This document shows, piece after piece, positions 20,427 to 30,789 of a stretch of DNA of 64,000 bases. The stretch comes from Stutzerimonas stutzeri (GTDB lineage: Bacteria; Pseudomonadota; Gammaproteobacteria; Pseudomonadales; Pseudomonadaceae). Each line of letters begins with the position of its first letter. Positions within the stretch are counted from its first letter, which is position 1. The stretch is from positions 41,233 through 105,232 of the forward strand of contig NZ_JAMOIE010000005.1 in NCBI RefSeq assembly GCF_024448935.1, in the 5' to 3' direction. The notes beneath the pieces were generated by a model, which saw nothing but the letters and a program-made list of their open reading frames with translations, was not told the DNA's origin and did no database searches. The position numbers were made by a program, and so were the translations under genes.

Positions 20427-20864
20427 TTAACGCTTGGCTTTTACAAGGTTCGCCAAAATGTCCTCATGTACTTGCTGGCACTTGCGCAGATCTTCTTCGT
20501 CGATCCCGTCGAAGAGTTCGTGGCGAACCTGAGTGGAAATCGCCTCGATTCTCTGGATGAGCGGGCGCGCTGGTGCACCTAGCGTAATGAGTTTGGCGCG
20601 GCGATCACCGGGAGCCGGCTGGCGATGGACTAGACCTTGTGCTTCGAGACTGTCCAGTAACCTCGCCAATGTTGGCCCCTCGACTGCAACACTTTGTGCA
20701 AGCTCACGTTGTGTTGGGTCGTGGTCGAATCGGGCCAGATGCAGCAGAACCAACCATCGGGCCTGAGAAAGGTCGAGGTCTGCCAGCCGACGGTCCAGCT
20801 CGGCGCGCCAGCCACGCGAAAGTTGAGCCAACTGCATGGCGAAACGGTGTTGGTCGGGATACAT
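20427..20864 (-). CDS. MarR/SlyA-family transcriptional regulator
   Basis: The 145-residue protein fits the MarR winged helix-turn-helix family: helices around LSQARWLVLLHLARFDHDPTQRELAQSVAVEGPTLARLLD, then the wing QGLVHRQPAPGDRRAKLI with the conserved DxR-x-K pattern. MarR proteins are dimeric DNA-binding regulators that respond to small phenolic or oxidant ligands. I chose ATG 20862-20864 because GGAAAG lies about nine bases before it; the frame is open to 20909. It lies between recQ and the FimV-like gene, matching the P. aeruginosa PA3341 position as I remember it. The target genes and ligand are unknown. Confidence 0.9.
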   Translation of the reverse strand: MYPDQHRFAMQLAQLSRGWRAELDRRLADLDLSQARWLVLLHLARFDHDPTQRELAQSVAVEGPTLARLLDSLEAQGLVHRQPAPGDRRAKLITLGAPARPLIQRIEAISTQVRHELFDGIDEEDLRKCQQVHEDILANLVKAKR

Positions 20865-21031
20865 GCAGCGGTCTTTCCGGAAAAAACTAATTATTAGCGA
20901 GCTAACCACAGCGCCGAGAGGCTGGCAAGGCTACCATCGGCCCGCTACGTAACCCTGTATTGCGCTGCACCGCGCCAGCCCCATGCAACGAACAAGCGCA
21001 GCGGCAACACGCCACACCCCGGGGCTGGCCG

Positions 21032-23155
21032 CTAAAGCTCGAATTCGGCCTGCAACGATGCTCGCACGCAGAACAGGACCGGCTCGCAGACTCGTCCGGC
21101 AAATTGTGCGGCAACGGCCGCAACCGGAGGCAACTCCCCTTCGCCATCAAGGAAGGCTTCCTGGATCTCGCCGAGCAACTCCGCTGGCAGGTCCAGCGCC
21201 TGCTCAAGGCTCAACTGCTGCTGGCCTATGGCTTCGGCAAGCATGGCGTAGACGTTCTTTTCGCTGCAATCGAGTTGCCGTGCGATCTGCGCCGGCGTCA
21301 TGCCCGCGCGGGCCAGCGTGATCAGTTCGTGGCGAACATCGGCTGGCGATTTGGCCGCCGCTGCCGTGCCTTGCAGCACTTCAAGGAACGCTTGGCCGTA
21401 ACGGTCGAGCTTGCGTGCGCCAACGCCGCTGATGCGCGCCATATCGCTGAGTGAGCCGGGCTGGCTGCGAAGCATCTCAAGCAGCGTCGCGTCCGGGAAG
21501 ATGACATAAGGCGGCACGCCATGCTCCTCAGCCAGTTTGCGGCGTAGGGTGCGCAGTGCTTCCCAGGTCTCACGCTCTTCGCTGCGCACCAGCTGACTCG
21601 CTGCGCTCGCGGCGGATTTCGGCGCCTTGGTGGACAGCTCTCGACGCAGCTCCAGGGTAACCTCGCCCTTGAGCAAAGTACGGCAGCTGTCGCTGAGGCG
21701 AAGGCCACCGAAACCTTCCAGATCGACGTCGGCCAGCCCACGGGCGACCAGCTGGCGAAACAGCGATCGCCACTCCCCGTCGGACAGCGCCTTGCCTACG
21801 CCGAACACCGACAGCTGCTGATGACCGAGGCTGCGGATCTTTTCGTTGTCGCGCCCGAGCAGGATGTCCACCAGATGGCCCACGCCGTAACGCTGGCCAC
21901 TGCGGTAGATCGCCGACAGCGCCTGACGCGCCGGCTCGGTGGCGTTCCAGGTGTGCACGCCGTCGACGCAGTTGTCGCAATGGCCGCAGGGCTCCGGCAT
22001 ATCCTCATCGAAGTACGCCAGCAGCACCTGACGACGGCAACGAGTTTCCTCACAGAGCGAGAGCATCGCGTCGAGTTTGTGCTGCTCGATGCGCTTGTGT
22101 CGCTGGTCGCCTTCGGAATTGTTGAGCATCTGCTTGAGGAAGATCACGTCTTGCAGCCCGTATGCCATCCAGGCATCGGCGGGCAGCCCGTCGCGACCCG
22201 CGCGGCCGGTTTCCTGGTAATAGGCTTCCAGCGATTTCGGCAGATCCAGATGAGCAACGAAACGCACGTTGGGCTTGTCGATGCCCATGCCGAACGCGAT
22301 GGTCGCCACCATGATCAGGCCTTCCTCGTTGAGAAAGCGCCTCTGGTGGAACGCCCGAAGATCATTCGGCAGACCGGCATGGTAGGGCAACGCCGGGAAG
22401 CCCTGCTCGGCAAGGAAGGCGGCAATGTCATCAACCTTCTTGCGCGACATGCAATAGATGATTCCGGCGTCACCGCGGCGCTCGGCAAGGAACGCCATGA
22501 GCTGCTTGCGAGGCTGTTCCTTCGGCACGATGTGATAGAAGATGTTTGGCCGATCGAAACTCGAAAGGAATCGCTCGGCGTTGCCCAGATGCAAGCGCTG
22601 GACGATTTCTTCCCGCGTGCGCTTGTCAGCCGTGGCAGTCAGCGCAATCCGCGGAACGCTGGGGAAAAATTCAGCCAGCTGGCCGAGCTGCAGGTACTCA
22701 GGGCGAAAATCATGCCCCCATTGTGATACGCAGTGCGCCTCATCGATGGCGAACAAACCGATCTGCAAGCGCTGCAAGAACGCCAGCATGCGCGGCTGAA
22801 CCAGCCGCTCGGGCGCGAGATAAAGCATCTTGATTTCGTTACGGCGCAAGCGGTCGGCAATGTCGCGCTGCTGTTCGGGCGTCAAGGTCGAGTTGAGCGC
22901 AGCCGCCGCAACGCCCAGTTCCGAGAGCGTAGCCACCTGATCGTCCATCAACGCGATCAGCGGCGACACCACTACGGCCAAGCCGTCGCGAAGCAGCGCC
23001 GGCACCTGATAACAAAGCGATTTACCGCCGCCGGTCGGCATCAGCACCAGCGCATCGTCGCCGTCGACCACGCGCTGAATGATCGCGCCCTGGTTGCCAC
23101 GAAACGCGTCGTAGCCGAATACATCTTTGAGAATGCGCTGTGCCTGATCGAGCAT
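21032..23155 (-). CDS. recQ: ATP-dependent DNA helicase RecQ
   Basis: The 707-residue 3'-5' helicase acts in recombination and fork repair. Walker A is PTGGGKS (40-46), the DEAH box is at 138-141 followed by [13 protein letters not shown], and motif VI is [12 protein letters not shown]. The RQC zinc-binding segment is [24 protein letters not shown], and an HRDC domain (about 530-600, [23 protein letters not shown]) follows. After it there is a C-terminal helix-turn-helix-like tail seen in some pseudomonad RecQ proteins. ATG 23153-23155 is chosen because [15 protein letters not shown] is the usual start. Confidence 0.95.
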   Translation of the reverse strand: MLDQAQRILKDVFGYDAFRGNQGAIIQRVVDGDDALVLMPTGGGKSLCYQVPALLRDGLAVVVSPLIALMDDQVATLSELGVAAAALNSTLTPEQQRDIADRLRRNEIKMLYLAPERLVQPRMLAFLQRLQIGLFAIDEAHCVSQWGHDFRPEYLQLGQLAEFFPSVPRIALTATADKRTREEIVQRLHLGNAERFLSSFDRPNIFYHIVPKEQPRKQLMAFLAERRGDAGIIYCMSRKKVDDIAAFLAEQGFPALPYHAGLPNDLRAFHQRRFLNEEGLIMVATIAFGMGIDKPNVRFVAHLDLPKSLEAYYQETGRAGRDGLPADAWMAYGLQDVIFLKQMLNNSEGDQRHKRIEQHKLDAMLSLCEETRCRRQVLLAYFDEDMPEPCGHCDNCVDGVHTWNATEPARQALSAIYRSGQRYGVGHLVDILLGRDNEKIRSLGHQQLSVFGVGKALSDGEWRSLFRQLVARGLADVDLEGFGGLRLSDSCRTLLKGEVTLELRRELSTKAPKSAASAASQLVRSEERETWEALRTLRRKLAEEHGVPPYVIFPDATLLEMLRSQPGSLSDMARISGVGARKLDRYGQAFLEVLQGTAAAAKSPADVRHELITLARAGMTPAQIARQLDCSEKNVYAMLAEAIGQQQLSLEQALDLPAELLGEIQEAFLDGEGELPPVAAVAAQFAGRVCEPVLFCVRASLQAEFEL

Positions 23156-23397
23156 GCCGGTCTCCGAAACAAGACGCGCGAGTATACGCGACACAGCCGT
23201 CCGGTTCAGGCAGAACACTGCACCTGCGATAGTTGGTGACCCACGGCGGCACGGCGGAACTCCGGGCGAAATTTTCGATCAGTCGAAGACGCAGTGGCAG
23301 GAAACGCCCGCAGCCGCCGTAGTGTTAAAGCACGCGGTAGCCTGAGGCCTGCAGCTCGTCTAGAATCAGTGCTGTTTTCTCTCCAAGGTAGCCATCG

Positions 23398-23985
23398 ATG
23401 TCCTTCGCCGAGCAACTCGCCCGCCTGCAAGTGTTTCTGGATGCAGATGATCTGCACGAAGAAGCCCTCGATTACATCGCCGCCCATGGCTATCTCACCG
23501 CCTTGTGCATCTGTTCGGAGCAAGTGCCGGAGCGCGAATGGATCGACGCGCTGTTTGCCGAACCGCCGAAATATGCGGACGACACCGAGCGCGAAGCCAT
23601 CGAGGCGACGCTGATCCAACTCAAGGCACACATCGCACGGCAACTGGCCAGTGATGAAGACATGGAGCTTCCCTGCGAACTCGACATGGGCGACGAGCCG
23701 GACGAGTCCGACCTGCGCGGCTGGTGCATCGGCTTCATGGAAGGCGTGTTCATGCGCGAGTCGGTGTGGTTCGAAGACTCCGAAGAGGAAGTCAGCGAGC
23801 TACTGTTGCCGATCATGGTGGGATCAGGTCTTTTCGACGAGCAACCCGAATTCAGCGATATCGCCTCCGATCCGAACCTGGTCGCGGAGATGGTCGAGCA
23901 GATTCCAGAGATCCTTACGGCGCTGTACCTGATCTGTCATGCACCTGAAGAGAAGCCCGCGCTTCTCAAACCTCGCAAGCACTGA
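23398..23985 (+). CDS. YecA/UPF0149 family protein
   Basis: The 195-residue acidic protein matches the UPF0149 (YecA/YgfB) family: LARLQVFLDADDLHEEALDYIAAHGYLTALCI near the N-terminus and LRGWCIGFMEGVFM in the middle. The C-terminal SEC-C metal-binding tail of some relatives is absent. The biochemical function of the family is not known. It diverges from recQ across a 242-bp spacer and is followed at 15 bp by the DUF454 gene, so the two probably form an operon. Confidence 0.85.
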   Translation: MSFAEQLARLQVFLDADDLHEEALDYIAAHGYLTALCICSEQVPEREWIDALFAEPPKYADDTEREAIEATLIQLKAHIARQLASDEDMELPCELDMGDEPDESDLRGWCIGFMEGVFMRESVWFEDSEEEVSELLLPIMVGSGLFDEQPEFSDIASDPNLVAEMVEQIPEILTALYLICHAPEEKPALLKPRKH

Positions 23986-23999
23986 CGCCGGACAGCCTC

Positions 24000-24401
24000 T
24001 TGGCTCATCGCGATATCCCAACGTATCGCAATCCAGTGGCACGGTATGTGCTGCTGGCGATCGGTTGGTTAAGCGTCACGCTCGGCATCATCGGCATCTT
24101 CCTGCCAGTCCTGCCAACCACGCCCTTTCTGCTTCTCGCTGCTGCCTGCTTCGTGCGTAGCTCTCGTCGTTTCTACGACTGGCTGGTGACACACCCCCGG
24201 CTAGGTCCTTGGTTCCGCGATTACCTGGAAGGCAAAGGCATTCCACTCAAGGGCAAGGTTTACGCCCTCACCACCATGTGGATCAGCATCGGTGTCTCCT
24301 GCTGGCTGGTACCGATGTTCTGGGTACGTATCGGCATGCTGACCAGCGCAACGCTGGTCAGCCTCTATATCCTCCGCATGAAAACGCTTCCTGCCCGCTG
24401 A
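24000..24401 (+). CDS. YbaN-like DUF454 inner-membrane protein
   Basis: The 133-residue protein has the DUF454 signature: YVLLAIGWLSVTLGIIGIFLPVLPTTPFLLLAAACFVRSS, with the conserved LPVLPTTPF between two membrane helices, then WLVTHPRLGPWF and two further helices. The function of the family is unknown. The start is a TTG at 24000-24002 with GGA seven bases upstream; no ATG lies nearby that keeps the conserved helix. It directly follows the YecA-family gene. Confidence 0.85.
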   Translation: MAHRDIPTYRNPVARYVLLAIGWLSVTLGIIGIFLPVLPTTPFLLLAAACFVRSSRRFYDWLVTHPRLGPWFRDYLEGKGIPLKGKVYALTTMWISIGVSCWLVPMFWVRIGMLTSATLVSLYILRMKTLPAR

Positions 24402-24539
24402 GAAGCTGAGTTTTCCGCCAGAAGCCGCTCAGGCTCGCGCAGGCCTGGACGCGAGTCGGCCAAACCTGACGGCATTCTTGAAACGTATAAGAGAGCGACC
24501 CGCTTATCAGCGCGCCGTTGAAAAAGGTGGTCCGGTAAT

Positions 24540-24567
24540 GCCGGGGCGCTAGAGCTACCGCGCCCGG
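24540..24567 (-). terminator. Possible terminator of the 41-codon gene
   Basis: CCGGGCGC and GCGCCCCGG on the minus strand can pair with one bulged base, 11 bp beyond the stop of the small gene. A CTTTTT run follows about 15 bases later. It is an imperfect candidate. Confidence 0.35.
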
Positions 24568-24577
24568 CCCGCCGAGG

Positions 24578-24703
24578 TCAGCGACGCTGGGCCGCTGCTT
24601 TGTCTCGTTGCGCTCGTACCGGGATCGGCTGCAAACGAGGCGGTTCGACAAACCCAAGCGCCACTGCCAGATTCCAGCACACACTATTGAGCAATGCTTT
24701 CAT
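24578..24703 (-). CDS. 41-residue conserved-looking small protein
   Basis: ATG 24701-24703 is preceded by AGGAGG with an 8-base spacer, one of the best ribosome binding sites in the window. The product reads MKALLNSVCWNLAVALGFVEPPRLQPIPVRAQRDKAAAQRR in two overlapping parts: an amphipathic N-terminus (MKALLNSVCWNLAVALGF) and a Pro/Arg-rich tail (VEPPRLQPIPVRAQRDK). It resembles, from memory, the short Pseudomonas proteins called the PA1414 family, whose locus in P. aeruginosa is linked to an oxygen-responsive transcript. I could not find an Anr-type palindrome upstream. It sits alone between the DUF454 gene and aceK. It is too short to judge by codon use. Confidence 0.65.
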   Translation of the reverse strand: MKALLNSVCWNLAVALGFVEPPRLQPIPVRAQRDKAAAQRR

Positions 24704-24882
24704 GACTAACCCCTCCTGCTTGATACGGGTTTTTGGTGGAGCCCTGGGACTTCGAGATCAGCATAACCCAACAATCGCAACATAGCCTGCGAGAGGTGTT
24801 GCAGAGTATTCAGCCAACGCGCCGTTCGTCCGGCTCTTATGAATAACGACCCGCGCTGTCCTAAAGCGTTCGCCTGGCGCGA

Positions 24883-26604
24883 CTACTGGGCAGTCTGCAT
24901 CTTGCGACGATACGGAAAGACATCGATCACCTTGCCGTCGCTGATTGCCTGCTGCAGGCCCTTCCAATAGTTAGCGTCGTAGAGCTCTCCATGCAGCTTC
25001 GCGAACAGCCGGCGCTGCCCGAGATCGGCAAACAGAAAGCGAGGAAACTCCTCAGGGAACACATCGTTGGGCCCGACGGAATACCAGGGCTCAGATGCCA
25101 TTTCATCTTCGGGGTATCGAGGCTCGGGGATGTAGCGGAAATTGACCTCGGTGAGAAAGCATATCTCGTCGTAATCGTAGAACACGACGCGGCCATGGCG
25201 GGTTACACCGAAGTTCTTCAGCAGCATGTCTCCGGGGAAGATGTTGGCAGCCGCCAGTTGCTTGATAGCCAGCCCGTAGTCCTCCAACGCTTCATGGACC
25301 TGCTGTTCGCTTGCGTTTTCCACGTACAGGTTCAACGGGGTCATTCGCCGCTCGGTCCAGCAGTGACGCACCAGTACCGTATCGCCTTGGACCTCGACCG
25401 TAGAGGGTGCAACCTCAAGCAATTCAGCGAGGCACTCTGGTTCGAATTTAGCTTTTGGAAAGCGGAAATCGGCGAACTCCTGCGTGTCCGCCATGCGCCC
25501 TACGCGGTCGACACTTTTCACCAAGCGGTACTTTTCCACCACCGTCGCACGGTTAACGTTCTTGGTATGGGAAAAACGATCCTTGATGATCTTGAACACG
25601 GTATTGAAGCCAGGCAGCGTGAACACGCTCATCACCATCCCGCGCACGCCGGGCGCCATGATGAAGCGGTCGTCAGTGCTGGCCAGATGGTTAATCAGCG
25701 CACGGTAGAACTCCGACTTGCCGTGCTTGTAGAAACCGATCGAGGTGTACAGCTCGGCGATGTGCTTGCCGGGCATGATCCGCTTGAGAAAGCCGATGAA
25801 TTCCGCCGGGATAGGGACCTCCACCATGAAATACGAGCGGGTGAAGGAGAAGATGATCGAAACCTCCGCCTCATCGGTAATCAGGGCATCGGCAAGCAAC
25901 CCATCGCCTTCCCGGTGCAACAGCGGGATCACCAGCGGCCATTGCTCGTCGCAGGTGAAGATGCGCCCCACAAGATAGGCGCCTTTGTTGCGATACAGCA
26001 CCGAGGTGAAGAGTTCGACGACGAGCTCCGGATCCTTGCAGACCCAATCCGGCAAGGACCCCTGCAGCTGTGTCTCGAGCCGCTGCAAATCTCCCTCCCG
26101 ATCGCCGTACGGCACGTCGAACGCAAAATCGCTGAGAATCTGTTCGAGCACACCGTGCAGATCACCGCCGGGTTGGTAGCGCCGCGTCTGCGCCATTCGC
26201 TGGGCGCGGTTAGCCGGCCGCGTGGTGTGGATGAACATGGTGCTGTCATTGATGCAGTCATGGCTGAACAGGGTACAGAAGATCGAGTTGTACCACGTTT
26301 CCGAAAGCTCATCGTCAAAGCGTGGATTGATCAGTCCAATGTATTCACCCTTGACCTGCGGCCAACGGTTCACGTCGAGCAGAACCGCTGGTTGCACAGC
26401 AGAGCGCAAGGCGGCCGCTGTCTCGCTGACTTTTTCTTCGTACAGGTTGATACGGGCCGCCGACGCACGCTGGGCATCTTGCCACCGGGCTTGCTCGAAG
26501 CGTGCCCGGGCGCCCTCAGTGATCAGCCTGAAATGCTCGCGGTAGTCATCGAAGCCCAGAAGGATCTGCTGGGCGATCTCGAGGTTCGGCGAATGCTGCG
26601 CCAT
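24883..26604 (-). CDS. aceK: Isocitrate dehydrogenase kinase/phosphatase
   Basis: The 573-residue bifunctional enzyme phosphorylates and dephosphorylates isocitrate dehydrogenase, sending carbon to the glyoxylate shunt during growth on acetate. It has the family N-terminus ([26 protein letters not shown]), the ATP-site loop [17 protein letters not shown], and the catalytic segment [21 protein letters not shown] with the DYDE motif. I chose ATG 26602-26604 ([13 protein letters not shown]). It is a single gene here, not in an aceBAK operon, as in other pseudomonads. It fits with actP and gltA elsewhere in the window. Confidence 0.95.
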   Translation of the reverse strand: MAQHSPNLEIAQQILLGFDDYREHFRLITEGARARFEQARWQDAQRASAARINLYEEKVSETAAALRSAVQPAVLLDVNRWPQVKGEYIGLINPRFDDELSETWYNSIFCTLFSHDCINDSTMFIHTTRPANRAQRMAQTRRYQPGGDLHGVLEQILSDFAFDVPYGDREGDLQRLETQLQGSLPDWVCKDPELVVELFTSVLYRNKGAYLVGRIFTCDEQWPLVIPLLHREGDGLLADALITDEAEVSIIFSFTRSYFMVEVPIPAEFIGFLKRIMPGKHIAELYTSIGFYKHGKSEFYRALINHLASTDDRFIMAPGVRGMVMSVFTLPGFNTVFKIIKDRFSHTKNVNRATVVEKYRLVKSVDRVGRMADTQEFADFRFPKAKFEPECLAELLEVAPSTVEVQGDTVLVRHCWTERRMTPLNLYVENASEQQVHEALEDYGLAIKQLAAANIFPGDMLLKNFGVTRHGRVVFYDYDEICFLTEVNFRYIPEPRYPEDEMASEPWYSVGPNDVFPEEFPRFLFADLGQRRLFAKLHGELYDANYWKGLQQAISDGKVIDVFPYRRKMQTAQ

Positions 26605-26755
26605 ATCATTTATCTCGCTGCATGAAAGCCTCGAGCTTATCCACAGCAACTGCTCAATGAAAGCGAGTCAGCTCACGGGCGTTTTGAAAGCGTGTGTAGA
26701 GTTGTCAGGCGAGCCCGCCTCACCCACCCTGACGACTCGACCGCGGCGCTCTGCC

Positions 26756-26997
26756 ATGCGACTTCTCGACCTGTTGCGTCTGCTCAGTCTTGCCGCTGTC
26801 TGGGCTGCCAGCTTGTCTTCATGCGACTCGTCGCGCCGGAGCTTGGCACCTTTCCCAGCGCTTTCTTCCGTGTGCGGTTCGCTTGCATTGGCCTGCTGGC
26901 GATTCTGGCGCTCATGCGGACCTGCCGGGATTTTCGCGGCAAACTCAAGCGGCGCCTGAGCCCGGAGGGTGGCCCGCTGATCGCCGTGGCGCTCTGA
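26756..26997 (+). pseudogene. DMT/EamA permease N-terminal remnant with frameshift
   Basis: From ATG 26756 one frame reads MRLLDLLRLLSLAAVWAAS and then turns non-family-like. From the same point the other frame reads VFMRLVAPELGTFPSAFFRV followed by a hydrophobic FACIGLLAILALMRTC. Joined, these give the first two helices of an EamA/DMT-type drug/metabolite exporter, including the typical W-ASFVFMR-APELG pattern. The match ends at a stop at 26995-26997 after about 80 residues, whereas these proteins have about 290-300. It is thus frameshifted and truncated. It lies just upstream of aceK on the opposite strand. Confidence 0.7.
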
Positions 26998-27083
26998 CTC
27001 GTGCTGAAACAGCCATCATCCACGGTTGAGACTGCGCCCCACCCCCAACGCGGCTAGGCGGACTCGGCGCCTGCTTTCCTCAA

Positions 27084-27116
27084 GCTGCGCCAGGCTGCAA
27101 CACATCCCGGCGCAGC
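27084..27116 (-). terminator. Possible terminator hairpin after cysK
   Basis: An 8-bp perfect stem (27084-27091 with 27109-27116) with a 17-nt loop lies five bases past the cysK stop. Only TTGAGG follows on the minus strand, so the U-tract is poor. Confidence 0.4.
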
Positions 27117-27121
27117 GTTGA

Positions 27122-28096
27122 TTACTGCTGCAGCTCCTGCTCGCCGAACATATCGGCAAACAGCATGGTCGACAGATAACGTTCAGCGGAGTCAGGCAGG
27201 ATCACGACAATATTCTTGCCCTGCATTTCCGGCTTTTCGGCCAGACGAACCGCCGCCGCCATCGCAGCGCCGCAGGAGATCCCACAGAGGATGCCTTCTT
27301 CGCGCATCAGGCGCAGCGCCATGGCCTTTGACTCATCATCATCGACACGCTCGACCTGATCGACGATCGACAAATCCAGATTCTTCGGCACAAAGCCGGC
27401 GCCGATCCCCTGAATCTTGTGCGGACTCGGTTTGACTTCTTCGCCCGCCAGGGTCTGGCTGATTACAGGGGAGCTGACCGGCTCCACCGCAACGCTCAGG
27501 ATCTGCTTGCCCTTGGTGTTCTTGATATAGCGCGACACGCCAGTGATGGTGCCACCCGTTCCCACGCCCGCCACCAGCACGTCGATATTGCCTTCGGTGT
27601 CGTTCCAGATTTCCGGCCCGGTGGTCTTTTCGTGAATGGCAGGGTTAGACGGATTTTCGAACTGTTGAGGCATGAAATAGTTGTCAGGATCGGATGCTGC
27701 AATCTCGGCGGCTTTCTCGATCGCGCCTTTCATGCCTTTTGCCGGTTCAGTGAGCACAAGTTCAGCGCCGAGCGCCTTCAATACCTTGCGACGCTCCAGA
27801 CTCATCGAGGCCGGCATGGTCAGCATCAGCTTGTAGCCCCGTGCAGCCGCGACGAAAGCCAGGCCAATACCGGTATTTCCAGATGTCGGCTCGACGATGG
27901 TCATGCCTGGCCTGAGCCGGCCGTTTTCCTCGGCGTCCCAGATCATCGCCGCACCGATTCGGCATTTGACCGAGTGAGCCGGATTACGACCTTCGATTTT
28001 GGCCATGATGCTAACGCCCTTCGGGCCCAGCCGATTGATCATGACCAACGGGGTATTCCCGATGGCCTGCGCGTTGTCAGCAAAGATGCGGCTCAT
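27122..28096 (-). CDS. cysK: Cysteine synthase A (O-acetylserine sulfhydrylase)
   Basis: The 324-residue PLP enzyme makes cysteine from O-acetylserine and sulfide. The PLP lysine is K44 in [11 protein letters not shown], the substrate loop is TSGNTG (71-76), the phosphate-binding loop is [10 protein letters not shown], and [10 protein letters not shown] is the usual CysK segment. The start ATG 28094-28096 has AGGGA upstream. The Cys after the Schiff-base lysine is common in CysK rather than CysM. It diverges from the DUF748 gene with a 141-bp spacer. Confidence 0.95.
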   Translation of the reverse strand: MSRIFADNAQAIGNTPLVMINRLGPKGVSIMAKIEGRNPAHSVKCRIGAAMIWDAEENGRLRPGMTIVEPTSGNTGIGLAFVAAARGYKLMLTMPASMSLERRKVLKALGAELVLTEPAKGMKGAIEKAAEIAASDPDNYFMPQQFENPSNPAIHEKTTGPEIWNDTEGNIDVLVAGVGTGGTITGVSRYIKNTKGKQILSVAVEPVSSPVISQTLAGEEVKPSPHKIQGIGAGFVPKNLDLSIVDQVERVDDDESKAMALRLMREEGILCGISCGAAMAAAVRLAEKPEMQGKNIVVILPDSAERYLSTMLFADMFGEQELQQ

Positions 28097-28237
28097 GACA
28101 GTGTCCCTGCGAATGTAAATCGGACTGATCAGCGTATGCCCAGTCGCATGTCTCGTCCAGCCGAACTCACCATCGCGTGCCAAGGTCCACCCAGGTAAGC
28201 CATTCAATGATGACTTTTCGACCAGACCAGGCCCGTC

Positions 28238-29311
28238 ATGAAAAAAAGCTACCGACTCCCGCTGTGGATACTGCTGTCAGTCGCCCTGTTACTGCTGATC
28301 GTTCACCTTGCCCTGCCCCACCTGGTACTCAATTACCTGAACCAAAAGCTGGCGGACATGGGCGAGTACCGAGGCCAGGTCGATGACGTAGACCTGGCCT
28401 GGTGGCGTGGTGCTTATCGAATCGACGGCGTGCTTATCGAAAAGAAGAACGAGAAGGTCCAGGCACCGCTGTTCACCGCATCCACGATCGATATCGGCTT
28501 GAGCTGGCGAGCACTCCTGCAGGACCAAGCTCTGGTTGGCGAGGTCACGCTGGAGCAGCCGAAGCTCAATTTCGTCGATGGCGAAGCGGCAGACGACTCA
28601 CAGACCGGCGAAGGGGTCGATTGGCGTGGGCAACTGAACCAACTGGTGCCGTTTACCCTGAACGAGCTGCGTGTCATTGACGGCCAACTCTCGTTTCGCA
28701 ACTTCGAGTCCGATCCGCCGGTACATATCTATGCCAGCGCGATCAATGCGAGCCTCTATAACCTGACCAACACGGCCGACGCGCAAGGCCGCGTCGCGAC
28801 GTTCGAAGGTACGGCACAGTTTCTCGATCACGCCCCCATGGAAGCCACTGCTAACTTCGATCCCTATACCGACTGGGAAGATTTCGATGTGAACCTGCGC
28901 CTGACCAACGTCGAACTGACCAAGCTGAACGACTTTGCCAATGCTTACGGCAACTTCGATTTCGCTGGCGGAACCGGCGACGTGGTGGTGGAAGTCGAGG
29001 CGAATGACAGTCAGTTGGACGGCTACATAAAGCCCCTGCTACGCAACGTCGAGGTGTTCAACTTCGAGCAGGATATCGAGCACCAGGACAAGGGGTTCTT
29101 TCGCGGCATTTGGGAAGCCGTGGTCGGTGGCACCGAAGAAGTCCTGCAGAACCAGAGCAAGGAACAGTTCGCGACACGGGTAGAACTGTCGGGCAGTACC
29201 AAGAATACCGACGTCAGCCCTTTTCAGGCCTTCATCTCGATCCTGCGCAACGCCTTCGTCGAAGCCTTTTCTGCCCGTTTCGAACGCTCACTGAGCGAAG
29301 ACAACGAATGA
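28238..29311 (+). CDS. DUF748 (AsmA-like) periplasmic-facing membrane protein
   Basis: The 357-residue protein has an N-terminal membrane anchor ([21 protein letters not shown]) and a long beta-rich region typical of DUF748: [38 protein letters not shown] and later [35 protein letters not shown]748 proteins are distant relatives of AsmA/TamB lipid-transfer proteins of the envelope; the exact role here is not known. It stands as a single gene between divergent cysK and the MoxR gene. Confidence 0.85.
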   Translation: MKKSYRLPLWILLSVALLLLIVHLALPHLVLNYLNQKLADMGEYRGQVDDVDLAWWRGAYRIDGVLIEKKNEKVQAPLFTASTIDIGLSWRALLQDQALVGEVTLEQPKLNFVDGEAADDSQTGEGVDWRGQLNQLVPFTLNELRVIDGQLSFRNFESDPPVHIYASAINASLYNLTNTADAQGRVATFEGTAQFLDHAPMEATANFDPYTDWEDFDVNLRLTNVELTKLNDFANAYGNFDFAGGTGDVVVEVEANDSQLDGYIKPLLRNVEVFNFEQDIEHQDKGFFRGIWEAVVGGTEEVLQNQSKEQFATRVELSGSTKNTDVSPFQAFISILRNAFVEAFSARFERSLSEDNE

Positions 29312-29448
29312 GGACCATCCGAAATGCAGCGCCCATTCAGTGACTGAATGATCCGCTCACGTTCACACTCGGGCGCCCATCACTTATAGTCGGTCGTCTA
29401 AATCAACATGCAGTGCCTGCGTGCCAGGCCCGATCCAAGGAAACTCCG

Positions 29449-30294
29449 ATGAAGTTCGAAGGCACCCAGTCCTACGTCGCCACAGACGACCTCAAACTTG
29501 CCGTTAATGCGGCCATCACCCTGGAGCGTCCGCTTCTGGTGAAAGGCGAGCCGGGCACCGGTAAAACCATGCTGGCCGAGCAACTGGCTGAATCATTTGG
29601 CGCGCAGCTGATCACCTGGCATATCAAATCCACCACCAAAGCCCATCAGGGGCTTTACGAGTACGATGCCGTCAGCCGACTGCGTGACTCGCAGCTGGAC
29701 TCCGACCGTGTCCACGACGTACGCAACTACATCAAGAAGGGCAAGCTGTGGGAGGCGTTCGAGTCCGAGCAGCGCGTCATCCTGCTGATCGACGAGATCG
29801 ACAAGGCCGATATCGAGTTCCCCAACGATCTGCTGCAAGAACTCGACAAGATGGAGTTCTACATTTACGAGACCAACGAAACCATCAAGGCCAAGCAGCG
29901 GCCGATCATCATCATTACCTCGAACAACGAGAAGGAACTGCCCGACGCCTTCCTGCGCCGCTGTTTCTTCCACTACATCGCCTTCCCCGATCGCGACACG
30001 CTGCAGCGGATCGTCGACGTGCACTACCCCACTATCAAGAAGGATCTGGTGGCCGAAGCGCTCGATGTGTTCTTTGATGTACGCAAGGTGCCAGGCCTGA
30101 AGAAGAAACCGTCCACCAGCGAGCTGGTCGACTGGCTGAAACTGTTGATGGCCGACAACATCGGTGAAGCCGTCCTGCGCGAGCGCGATCCGACCAAGGC
30201 GATCCCGCCGCTGGCCGGCGCCCTGGTGAAAAACGAGCAAGACGTGCAATTGCTTGAACGGCTGGCGTTCATGAGTCGTCGCGCCAGTCGCTGA
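29449..30294 (+). CDS. MoxR-family AAA+ ATPase
   Basis: The 281-residue ATPase has Walker A GEPGTGKT (33-40), Walker B LLIDEID (112-118) and sensor ITSNNEKELPDAFLRRCFFHY. MoxR ATPases act as chaperones for complex assembly, commonly paired with a VWA-domain protein, as here (gene at 30790). I chose ATG 29449 because the conserved start MKFEGTQSYVA begins there. A Gfa-type enzyme gene sits between it and its likely VWA partner. The client is not evident from the sequence. Confidence 0.93.
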   Translation: MKFEGTQSYVATDDLKLAVNAAITLERPLLVKGEPGTGKTMLAEQLAESFGAQLITWHIKSTTKAHQGLYEYDAVSRLRDSQLDSDRVHDVRNYIKKGKLWEAFESEQRVILLIDEIDKADIEFPNDLLQELDKMEFYIYETNETIKAKQRPIIIITSNNEKELPDAFLRRCFFHYIAFPDRDTLQRIVDVHYPTIKKDLVAEALDVFFDVRKVPGLKKKPSTSELVDWLKLLMADNIGEAVLRERDPTKAIPPLAGALVKNEQDVQLLERLAFMSRRASR

Positions 30295-30344
30295 CCGGCG
30301 GCGGTTCACAGGAGCCGGACGCCTCACTTACTGGAGGAAGATCC

Positions 30345-30743
30345 ATGCAAACGCATACCGGTAGTTGCCTCTGTGGCGTCGTTCGTTATCGCATCGACGC
30401 GCCGATCAACGAGCTGACCCATTGTCACTGCAAGATGTGTCGCAAAGCCCACGGCGCGGCGTTTGCCACTTATGCGGGCGTGCCCCTGGATGCGTTTCAC
30501 TTTCTCTCCGGCAAGGATCAGTTGGGTGTCTATCACTCGTCCGACCATGTGACCCGGACGTTCTGCATTCGCTGCGGCTCCAACCTGCAATTCGTCGACA
30601 ACCGCGAGCATGAGCTCGGCGTTGCTGCCGGCACGCTCGACTCGCCGTTGCCCGCCCCGCCTCAGGCGCACATTTTTGTGGGCTCGAAGGCGGACTGGTA
30701 CGAGATCCGCGACGGACTCCCGGCGCACGACGAAGACCGCTGA
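30345..30743 (+). CDS. GFA (CENP-V) family zinc enzyme
   Basis: The 132-residue protein has the zinc-cysteine pattern of the glutathione-dependent formaldehyde-activating enzyme family: CLCGVVRY, HCKMCRKAHGAAFATY, and FCIRCGSNLQF. GFA-fold enzymes act on glutathione adducts, but most family members are uncharacterised and this one need not act on formaldehyde. GAGGAAG lies before ATG 30345. It is embedded between the MoxR gene (51 bp upstream) and the VWA gene (46 bp downstream), which suggests cotranscription. Confidence 0.88.
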   Translation: MQTHTGSCLCGVVRYRIDAPINELTHCHCKMCRKAHGAAFATYAGVPLDAFHFLSGKDQLGVYHSSDHVTRTFCIRCGSNLQFVDNREHELGVAAGTLDSPLPAPPQAHIFVGSKADWYEIRDGLPAHDEDR

Positions 30744-30789
30744 CCATTAACACAAGGTGCCGCGATGACGGCACGCCTGAGGTTCTGCC

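Noticed and set aside
24704..24882. Anr/Fnr-type site upstream of the 41-codon gene
   Set aside because: I looked for TTGAT-4-ATCAA on both strands and found only half sites.
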